Source: Solirubrobacteraceae bacterium (GTDB lineage: Bacteria > Actinomycetota > Thermoleophilia > Solirubrobacterales > Solirubrobacteraceae). Taken from it: a DNA stretch of 12,544 nucleotides. Position numbers and translations under genes: made by a program. The notes beneath the pieces were generated by a model. That model saw only the letters and a program-made list of their open reading frames with translations. It was not told the origin of the DNA and did not search any database. Positions within the stretch are counted from its first letter, which is position 1; every line of letters begins with the position of its first letter. Where the stretch lies: positions 1 to 12,544 of the forward strand of contig JASLHP010000241.1 in the NCBI GenBank assembly GCA_030149625.1, given 5' to 3'. This document shows, one piece after another, positions 1-4,706 of this stretch.

Positions 1-244
1 ATACACCGGTGCTACCGCCGCTAAGCTGGTGGCGATCGAGCCTTCGATCAACACGACGAATACCTACGAAGCCAATCTCAAGGATACGACGGTCGCAGCG
101 AACGAATACACGGTCACCGCGGTCGCCGCGAACACGGGCGACGAATACTCGATCATTCGCAACTCCAAAGGCGAATTGGAACACACGTGCACGAGCACGA
201 AAGAAGGTTGCCCGGGGCACGCCAACTCGAGCAAAAGCTGGTAG
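1..244 (+). CDS. Type IV pilin, C-terminal part (tandem copy 1, 5' end outside window)
   Basis: The open frame begins at base 2 (YTGATAAKL...) and stops at TAG 242-244, giving 80 visible codons. It aligns without gaps to the C-terminal 80 residues of the complete pilin at 453-950, differing at 7 residues, so it is a second copy of the same major-pilin type. Two cysteines in the tail (TCTSTKEGC) match the disulfide-closed D-region found in many type IVa pilins. The hydrophobic N-terminal helix and cleavage site lie upstream of the window, so whether this copy is a complete, processable pilin cannot be judged. A GTG at 29 is not a credible start because the homology continues upstream of it to the window edge. 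Copy 1 has Asn, Ile, His and Tyr where copy 2 has Lys, Lys, Arg and Asn, so its exposed surface would be less positive. It could be an expressed paralogue or a silent donor cassette. Confidence 0.88.
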   Translation, partial: YTGATAAKLVAIEPSINTTNTYEANLKDTTVAANEYTVTAVAANTGDEYSIIRNSKGELEHTCTSTKEGCPGHANSSKSW

Positions 245-289
245 CCAGTTGAGTCTCGAGGGGACTCGAGGCCAATCTGAACAGCATTC

Positions 290-315
290 GGGAGGCGGCC
301 TGCGGGCCGCCTCCC
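290..315 (+). terminator. GC-rich hairpin after pilin copy 1
   Basis: A perfect 11-bp stem (GGGAGGCGGCC, 290-300, with 305-315) closes a 4-base loop TGCG. There is no U-tract after it, which is common for actinobacterial terminators. The equivalent hairpin after copy 2 carries a compensatory base-pair change, which argues that the structure is selected. A smaller CTCGAG-GGGA-CTCGAG inverted repeat at 255-270 lies between the stop codon and this stem and recurs after copy 2. Confidence 0.75.
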
Positions 316-321
316 GCGCTT

Positions 322-339
322 AACGCTTCCTAAAGCGTT
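322..339. promoter_or_regulatory. Dyad overlapping the -35 box of the pilin promoter
   Basis: AACGCTT (322-328) and AAGCGTT (333-339) form a perfect 7-bp inverted repeat with a 4-base centre. Its right arm overlaps the TAAAGCG -35 box at 331-337, the position expected for an operator. TTT follows (338-340), so it could instead be a second, weak terminator for copy 1. The pilD and pilM promoters lack the dyad, so any regulator using it would be pilin-specific. This is inference from symmetry and position only. Confidence 0.4.
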
Positions 340-358
340 TCGTGGTTGGTGCCGATAT
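331..358 (+). promoter_or_regulatory. Sigma-28 family (FliA/SigD/WhiG-type) promoter of the pilin gene
   Basis: TAAA at 331-334 is separated by 16 bases from GCCGATAT at 351-358. The consensus of this sigma family is TAAA, a spacer of about 15-16, then GCCGATAA (FliA, WhiG) or GCCGATAT (SigD). All four -35 bases and all eight -10 bases agree. Transcription would start near 364-366, leaving a leader of about 88 nt before the pilin ATG. The site follows directly after the copy 1 hairpin, so copy 2 can be transcribed independently. Confidence 0.8.
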
Positions 359-363
359 CGACC

Positions 364-452
364 GGGACGCGTGGTCATCGATCCACATCCGCCGTGGCGC
401 ATGCGGGATCGGGACATCGCGTCAACAATCTGATTTCAACCGAGGGCCATTG
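364..452 (+). promoter_or_regulatory. Foldable 5' leader of the pilin mRNA
   Basis: From the predicted start site to the ATG there are about 88 nt without a credible reading frame. GACGCG (366-371) can pair with CGCGTC (418-423). Nested inside, CGATCC (379-384) can pair with GGATCG (406-411), and CGC (390-392) can pair with GCG nearer the tip. The outer helix would lie at the extreme 5' end of the transcript, a common design for mRNA-stabilising leaders. The Shine-Dalgarno (GAGG, 442-445) stays outside the fold. I recognise no known riboswitch, and chance helices of this size are not rare in GC-rich DNA. Confidence 0.35.
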
Positions 453-950
453 ATGCGACATCCCCTAATCACCAACTTGAGCGCCGCGAAGAGCCCGGTG
501 TACTCACTACGCCAGCGCAGCGGCGATGAGGGCGGTTTTACCCTCATCGAACTTCTGGTCGTGATCCTGATCATCGGCATTCTCGCCGCGATCGCGATTC
601 CGGCGTTCCTCAGCCAGAAGAGCAAGGCATATGACTCCTCGGCGAAGACGCTTGCGCAGACGGCGCAGACGGCGATGGAGACTTACGCCACGGAAAACAG
701 CGGTGAATACACCGGTGCTACCGCCGCGAAGCTGCAGGCGATCGAGCCTTCGATCAACACGACGAAGACCAACGAAGCCAAGCTCAAGGAAACGACGGTC
801 GCCGCGAACGAATACACGGTCACCGCGGTCGCCGCGAACACGGGCGACGAATACTCGATCAAACGCAACTCCAAAGGCGAATTGGAACGCACGTGCACGA
901 GCACGAAAGAAGGTTGCCCGGGGCACGCCAACTCGAGCAAAAGCTGGTAG
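453..950 (+). CDS. pilA: Type IV major pilin precursor (tandem copy 2)
   Basis: A 165-residue prepilin, the structural subunit of a type IV pilus. The class III signal is plain: a 28-residue charged leader ends in GG, followed by FTLIELLVVILIIG, with mature Phe1 and the invariant Glu5. The hydrophobic helix that anchors the subunit and packs the pilus core continues into AAIAIPAFL. The C-terminal domain is short (mature length 137) and Thr/Ala/Lys-rich, ending in a probable disulfide loop (Cys148-Cys155). ATG 453 was chosen because GAGG (442-445) lies 7 nt upstream. The in-frame ATG at 342 lies inside the predicted promoter spacer and would add 37 non-signal residues. The gene has its own promoter and terminator, so it is probably monocistronic, as expected for a highly expressed subunit. 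PilD, encoded next, is the expected processing enzyme. Confidence 0.95.
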   Translation: MRHPLITNLSAAKSPVYSLRQRSGDEGGFTLIELLVVILIIGILAAIAIPAFLSQKSKAYDSSAKTLAQTAQTAMETYATENSGEYTGATAAKLQAIEPSINTTKTNEAKLKETTVAANEYTVTAVAANTGDEYSIKRNSKGELERTCTSTKEGCPGHANSSKSW

Positions 951-1021
951 CCAGTTGAGTCTCGAGGGGGCTCGAGGCCGATCTGAACGGCATTCGAGAG
1001 GCGGCCCGCGGGCCGCCTCTC
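707..1021 (+). repeat. Tandem duplication unit, copy 2 (pilin 3' half plus terminator)
   Basis: This is the partner of bases 1-315 at offset 706. The 80 compared codons contain 7 replacements and only 2 synonymous changes. The six non-coding differences are all transitions. Similarity stops at 1021, the last base of the hairpin. Confidence 0.93.
996..1021 (+). terminator. GC-rich hairpin after pilin copy 2
   Basis: A perfect 11-bp stem (GAGAGGCGGCC, 996-1006, with 1011-1021) closes loop CGCG. CCGTTTA follows, so there is again no proper U-tract. The second stem pair is A-T here and G-C in the copy 1 hairpin, so pairing survived a change on both arms. CTCGAG-GGGG-CTCGAG (961-976) precedes it, as after copy 1. 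It separates the pilin gene from the pilD promoter only 12 bases downstream. Confidence 0.75.
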
Positions 1022-1032
1022 CCGTTTAGAGC

Positions 1033-1060
1033 TCAAGCGCCGTTCGATCCGGGCCGATCA
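1033..1060 (+). promoter_or_regulatory. Sigma-28 family promoter of pilD, leaderless or nearly so
   Basis: TCAAGCG at 1033-1039 and GCCGATCA at 1053-1060 have the same 16-base spacing (TCAA to GCCG) as the pilin and pilM promoters. Each box departs by one base from TAAA and GCCGATAA. The GCG after the -35 is shared by all three sites. The expected start, 6-8 bases after the -10, is at about 1066-1068, at or next to the pilD ATG (1068). This agrees with the absence of a Shine-Dalgarno there. Confidence 0.62.
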
Positions 1061-1067
1061 GTCTCCC

Positions 1068-1820
1068 ATGCAGGCAGCCTTCGCGGGAGTCCTCGGCGCA
1101 ATCCTCGGCTCGTTCTTGAACGTCGTCGTGCATCGGCTGCCTCGGCACGAGTCGCTCGTGAAGCCGCGCTCTCACTGTCCCGCCTGCGGCACGCCGGTCA
1201 AGCCCTACGACAACGTCCCGATCCTCTCGTGGCTGGCGTTGCGCGGGCACTGCCGCGGTTGCGGAGTTGCGATCTCGGCACGTTATCCGCTGATCGAGGC
1301 GCTGACCGCGGCGCTGTGCGTGGGCGCGGTGCTCGCGCATCGCTCAGCCGGCGCCGTCGCGCTGAACGTGACGCTGATCCTGCTCGTGGTGCCGGCGGCC
1401 TTCATCGACCTGGAGCATCGGATCATCCCCAACCGCATCACGGGCCTCGGCGCGGCGCTCGCGCTCGCGATCGGGCTCGCGCTCGACCCGGCCGGAGAGC
1501 CGGAACGCTTGATCGCGGCCGCCGCGGGCGGCGGCTTCCTGCTGCTCGCGGCGCTCGCCTATCCCGGCGGCATGGGCATGGGCGACGTCAAGCTCGCCGG
1601 TGTGATGGGCTTGTTTCTCGGCAGTTCCGTCGCGCCGGCACTGCTGATCGCGCTCGTCGCCGGAGTGCTCGTCGGAGCCGTCGTGATCGCGCGCGAGGGC
1701 GCGCAGGTCGGACGCAAGACCGCGGTGCCGTTCGGTCCGTTCCTGGCGTTGGGGGCGCTCGTGGCGGTGTTCGTCGGGCACCCGCTCGTCGATGTCTACG
1801 TCAATCACTTCCTTCACTAA
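1068..1820 (+). CDS. pilD: Prepilin peptidase / N-methyltransferase
   Basis: A 250-residue membrane aspartic protease of the PilD/GspO (A24A) family. It cuts prepilins after the Gly preceding Phe1 and methylates the new N-terminus at the cytoplasmic face. The N-terminal part has the family's GxxLGSFLNVVxHRLP stretch (about 10-25), followed by the zinc-binding pairs Cys37-x-x-Cys40 and Cys62-x-x-Cys65 of the methylase-associated loop. Both catalytic aspartates are visible: Asp114 in FIDLEH and Asp173 in GMGDVKL. Hydrophobic segments fill the rest, giving about seven to eight membrane spans. Length is normal for the bifunctional form. ATG 1068 has no Shine-Dalgarno and sits at the predicted start site of a sigma-28-type promoter, so translation is probably leaderless. 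Substrates would include the two pilins immediately upstream. The stop codon TAA is also part of the -35 box of the pilM promoter. Confidence 0.96.
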   Translation: MQAAFAGVLGAILGSFLNVVVHRLPRHESLVKPRSHCPACGTPVKPYDNVPILSWLALRGHCRGCGVAISARYPLIEALTAALCVGAVLAHRSAGAVALNVTLILLVVPAAFIDLEHRIIPNRITGLGAALALAIGLALDPAGEPERLIAAAAGGGFLLLAALAYPGGMGMGDVKLAGVMGLFLGSSVAPALLIALVAGVLVGAVVIAREGAQVGRKTAVPFGPFLALGALVAVFVGHPLVDVYVNHFLH

Positions 1821-1845
1821 AGCGCCACGGTCAAGCCGCCGATAG
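1818..1845 (+). promoter_or_regulatory. Sigma-28 family promoter of the pilMNO operon
   Basis: TAAAGCG (1818-1824) and GCCGATAG (1838-1845) are separated so that TAAA-N16-GCCGATAG results: 4 of 4 -35 bases and 7 of 8 -10 bases of the FliA/SigD/WhiG consensus. The -35 begins in the pilD stop codon TAA. The expected start is near 1851-1853, giving a leader of about 40 nt. CAAGCCGCC occurs twice here (1832-1840, overlapping the -10 box, and 1865-1873 in the leader), with unknown meaning. Confidence 0.75.
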
Positions 1846-1891
1846 GGCAGATGCGAGCAATCCGCAAGCCGCCCGCAGCGTCCACGATCAG

Positions 1892-3172
1892 ATGCGACTA
1901 CCTTCCCGAATCCCATCGCTTCCGACGAAATTTCCGACGAGCCTCGGCCGGCGCTCGGTCGAGAACCTCGTCGGGCTTGACATTCAGCCCGGCTTCGTTG
2001 CCGCCGTCCAAGCGCGCGTCAACGGGTCGATCAGGGCCGAACGGGCAGCGACGCTGCCGCTGCCTGCCGACTCGGTGCGCGACGGCGAAGTGATGGACGA
2101 GGACGCGCTCAGCGAGACGCTGCGCGAGCTGTTCGCCGAGAGCGGATTGAGCAAGCGCGTCCGCGTCGGCGTGGCCAACCAGCGCACAGTGCTGCGCACG
2201 CTCGAACTGCCGCCCGTCACCGATCAGAAGGAACTCGCCGCGGCCGTCAACTTCCAGGCCCAGGACCAGGTGCCGATGCCGCTCAACAACGCCGTCATGG
2301 ACTTCCATCCGCTCGGCATCGTCGACACGCCATCCGGTCCGCGTCAGCGCGTGGTGCTGGTCGCCGCGCAGCGCGACATGATCGAACGCTTGATCGCCGC
2401 GGTGCGCCGTGCGGGTCTCAGCGCCGAGGGCGTCGACCTGTCGGCGTTCGCGCTGATCCGCTCGCTGTACCGCCCGGACCCCGAGCAGACCGGTCGCGTG
2501 CTCTACCTGAACGTCGACGGGCTGACCAATCTCGCGATCGCGGAGGGCCCCGTGTGTCGTTTCACACGCGTCGTCGGCAGCGGTATGGAGGGGATGGCGG
2601 GCGAGCTCGCCGAGCGGCGCAGCATTGCCCTCGCGGACGCGCGCGCGCTGCTCGCGGCGGTCGACCTCAGCGGTCCCGGCCCGAGCGAGGACGAGCCCGC
2701 TACGCCGCTCGCACAGGACGAGCACCTCGACGTCGACCAGCATGGGCAGGCGTCGGGCGATGCCGAGCCGCTCAGCGCTGAGGACGCCGAGCAGAGCGAG
2801 CGCGAGATGAGCTATGAGGAGCTGGCCGACGCTGACGGCGCCGCCTCCGCGCAGGCGCCCCAATCGGACGCGGATCTGTGGGCGGTACTCGAGAACGGCA
2901 TCCGCGACATCTCCGGCGAGGTCCGCAACTCGCTCGACTTCCACCGCTCGCAGGAGGGCGGCGGGGAGGTCTCGCACGTCGTGATGAGCGGTAGCGCACA
3001 GGACATCCCCGGCTTCGCCGAGGCGTTGCAGCGCTCGCTCGGCGTCGAGGTCCGCAGCGGGCGAGTAGGGCTGCCCGAGGGTGGGCTGCCCGAGGGCGGC
3101 CCGGGCGGCACGGTCTCCCCGCACCGGCTCGCGATCGCGACCGGGCTCGCCACAGCGGAGGCTCCGCAATGA
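1892..3172 (+). CDS. pilM: PilM-like actin-fold pilus assembly protein
   Basis: A 426-residue cytoplasmic ATPase-fold protein expected to bind the N-terminal tail of PilN. The start region VENLVGLDIQPGFVAAVQ matches the phosphate-1 strand turn of PilM/FtsA-like proteins. A QAQDQVPMPL segment follows, then VLYLNVDGLTNLAIAEG as the probable second phosphate loop, and RNSLDFHRSQ with VVMSGSAQDIPGF in the C-terminal half, all PilM-like. Residues 260-328 form an insert with about 20 Asp/Glu and one Arg that standard PilM (about 350 residues) lacks. A 15-nt duplication near the end encodes GLPEG twice (393-402). ATG 1892 is the only reasonable start after the promoter, but no clear Shine-Dalgarno precedes it. 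The stop overlaps pilN by ATGA, so the two are translationally coupled. Confidence 0.87.
   Translation: MRLPSRIPSLPTKFPTSLGRRSVENLVGLDIQPGFVAAVQARVNGSIRAERAATLPLPADSVRDGEVMDEDALSETLRELFAESGLSKRVRVGVANQRTVLRTLELPPVTDQKELAAAVNFQAQDQVPMPLNNAVMDFHPLGIVDTPSGPRQRVVLVAAQRDMIERLIAAVRRAGLSAEGVDLSAFALIRSLYRPDPEQTGRVLYLNVDGLTNLAIAEGPVCRFTRVVGSGMEGMAGELAERRSIALADARALLAAVDLSGPGPSEDEPATPLAQDEHLDVDQHGQASGDAEPLSAEDAEQSEREMSYEELADADGAASAQAPQSDADLWAVLENGIRDISGEVRNSLDFHRSQEGGGEVSHVVMSGSAQDIPGFAEALQRSLGVEVRSGRVGLPEGGLPEGGPGGTVSPHRLAIATGLATAEAPQ
3068..3097 (+). repeat. 15-nt tandem duplication in pilM
   Basis: GGGCTGCCCGAGGGT (3068-3082) is followed directly by the same unit ending in C (3083-3097). In frame it encodes GLPEG-GLPEG, a flexible loop before the last part of the actin fold. 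Slippage is the likely origin, and copy number could vary between strains. Confidence 0.85.
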
Positions 3173-3978
3173 GAGCCGTAAACCTGATACCCGCCGAACA
3201 GCGCAGCGGTCAGCCGGTCGGAGCCGGCCGCTCGAAGGGCGGCGCGTACGCGGTGCTCGTCGTCATCGGCGGCATGGCGCTGATGGCCTACCTCTACGGC
3301 GAGGCGAGCCACCAGGTCTCGAGCCGTAGCGGTCAGGTCACGTCGCTCACCGAACAGGCTCACCAGACGCAGGTCTCCGCCGAACGCCTCGCGCCGTACA
3401 CGAGCTTCATCGCGATGCGCGAACAGCGCATGCAGGCCGTCGAGTCGCTGCTGGACTCGCGCTTCGACTGGGCTCACGTGCTGCACGAATTCGGTCGCGT
3501 GATGCCCGCGGAGACGTCGATCTCCTCGCTTGACGGCACAGTCGGCTCCACCGAATCGGGCGCGCGCGCAGCCGCCAGCTCGGCCTCGACCACCGCATCG
3601 AGCGGCTCCGCGACGACTGGCGCCGCGAGCTCCAGCGTCGCCTCGGCGACCCCGTCGGGCAGCGTGCCGACGTTCACGATCTCCGGCTGCGCCATCAACC
3701 AGCCGTCGGTGGCGCTGATGCTCGAGCGCCTGCATCTGATCGATGGCGTCAAGGAAGTCACGCTGCAGAGCTCCACGGCGGGCACGTCCGGCTCATCGGG
3801 CGCGAGCTCGGCGGGCGGTGCGTGCCCGGGCCACGACGTCACCTTCAACGCGACTGTCACGTTCGAGCCGCTGCCAAGCACCACAGCGGTAGCCGCGGCC
3901 ACGAAGACCGTCGCGGACGCGACGGGCGCCAGCTCCTCGAGCGCCGCGGCGAGCGGCTCGAAAGCGAGCACGAAATGA
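3169..3978 (+). CDS. pilN: PilN-like pilus assembly protein
   Basis: A 269-residue bitopic membrane protein. The N-terminus MRAVNLIP carries the NLIP box (5-8) that in PilN proteins docks into PilM. A single membrane segment lies at about 26-44, followed by a short coiled-coil region (about 45-95) and the extracytoplasmic fimbrial-assembly domain (FDWAHVLHEFGRVMPAETSISSL, then TFTISGCAINQPSVALMLERL and a strand FNATVTFEP). Ser/Ala/Thr-rich, probably disordered stretches interrupt the domain at about 125-160 and 204-216 and form the tail. Two cysteines (174 and 219) could pair outside the cell. GGAGG (3157-3161) lies 7 nt before the ATG but sits in an inverted repeat GCGGA-GGC-TCCGC (3155-3167), which suggests that initiation depends on ribosomes arriving from pilM. 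Both ends overlap neighbours by ATGA. Confidence 0.88.
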   Translation: MRAVNLIPAEQRSGQPVGAGRSKGGAYAVLVVIGGMALMAYLYGEASHQVSSRSGQVTSLTEQAHQTQVSAERLAPYTSFIAMREQRMQAVESLLDSRFDWAHVLHEFGRVMPAETSISSLDGTVGSTESGARAAASSASTTASSGSATTGAASSSVASATPSGSVPTFTISGCAINQPSVALMLERLHLIDGVKEVTLQSSTAGTSGSSGASSAGGACPGHDVTFNATVTFEPLPSTTAVAAATKTVADATGASSSSAAASGSKASTK

Positions 3979-4706
3979 CCGGTCGCGACCGTACTGTCTT
4001 GATCGCCGTTCTGGTCGTCGCGATTCTAGGCGCGGCGTGGATGCTCGTCGTCTCGCCTGAGCGCCAGAAGGCCAGCAAGCTCAACTCGCAGGTCGCCGAA
4101 GCGCAGTCTCAGCTGACGAGCGCCGAAGGTCAGGTGTCGAGCGCTCGCGCCGCGCAGTCGCAGTATGCGTCGGCCTACGCCTCGCTCGTGAGCCTCGGAA
4201 AAGCGGTGCCGCCGAGTCAGGAAGTGCCGTCGCTGATCGAGCAGCTCACGCGCGCCTCCAACCAGAAGGACGTCGACTTCAGCTCGATCACGGACAGCTC
4301 GAGCGGCTCGTCGGGCGCCAGCTCGACCGCCGCCGCGAGCGCCGCGTTCACCCAGCTGCCGTTCTCGTTCGTCTTCGAAGGCAGCTACTTCGACCTCGAA
4401 CATCTCTTCAACCAGCTCACGCAGTTCGCGACGTACAGCGCCGCTGGAGATCTGCAGGTCAGCGGCCGGCTGCTGACGATCCAGAGCGTCAAGCTCGCGC
4501 CGGTAGGCAACTCCACCGACCCCGAGAAGAACGCCACTGCGCTTACGGGCACGGTCACCGCCACCGCATACGTGCTACCCGCCAGCCAAGGACTGACCGG
4601 CGCCACCGGCGCCGCCTCTCCGACAGGCGCGGCGGCCAGTCCCGCCGCGAGCACGAGGTCGGCCAGCGCCGCGACATCGCCCGCGATCGTGAGGATCAAC
4701 CCATGA
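3975..4706 (+). CDS. pilO: PilO-like pilus assembly protein
   Basis: A 243-residue bitopic protein. After MTGRDR comes a membrane segment (8-26), then a coiled coil rich in Gln/Ser/Ala (about 30-70) of the type that pairs with PilN. The ferredoxin-like periplasmic domain shows the usual PilO signatures: PPSQEVPSLIEQLTRASNQ before DVDFSSI (near 98), and PFSFVFEGSYFDLEHLFNQL (about 130-149), where the F-x-G-x-Y/F pattern is typical. The tail after about 205 is Ala/Ser/Thr/Gly-rich and low in complexity. ATG 3975 overlaps the pilN stop by ATGA and the gene ends in an ATGA overlap with the next frame, so all are one coupled unit. No strong Shine-Dalgarno is visible, fitting reinitiation. A frame upstream of 3975 exists but is only a shadow of pilN. 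Confidence 0.88.
   Translation: MTGRDRTVLIAVLVVAILGAAWMLVVSPERQKASKLNSQVAEAQSQLTSAEGQVSSARAAQSQYASAYASLVSLGKAVPPSQEVPSLIEQLTRASNQKDVDFSSITDSSSGSSGASSTAAASAAFTQLPFSFVFEGSYFDLEHLFNQLTQFATYSAAGDLQVSGRLLTIQSVKLAPVGNSTDPEKNATALTGTVTATAYVLPASQGLTGATGAASPTGAAASPAASTRSASAATSPAIVRINP

Larger units (their letters stand above)
1..315 (+). repeat. Tandem duplication unit, copy 1 (pilin 3' half plus terminator)
   Basis: Bases 1-315 align to 707-1021 at a constant offset of 706 with no insertion or deletion. I count 11 differences in the coding part and 6 in the 71 non-coding bases after the stop, about 95% identity. Similarity ends abruptly at the base of the terminator hairpin. The left limit of the repeat is outside the window. 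Confidence 0.93.

Noticed and set aside
342..452. Upstream ATG start for the pilin
   Set aside because: ATG 342 falls between the -35 and -10 boxes of the promoter. The added residues do not look like a pilin leader, and ATG 453 has a well-placed GAGG.
1822..1891. Resemblance of the pilD-pilM gap to a class I c-di-GMP (GEMM) riboswitch (AGGGCA, CCGCAAGCC)
   Set aside because: The conserved GCAAA-type blocks are incomplete, the expected GNRA loop is absent, and the 5' half coincides with the much better sigma-28 -10 box, so it would not be transcribed.
3560..3660. Possible frameshift or foreign insertion at the Ser/Ala/Thr-rich stretch in pilN
   Set aside because: The frame stays open, the base composition matches the surroundings, and similar Ser-rich stretches occur in pilO and the following gene, so these look like natural linkers.
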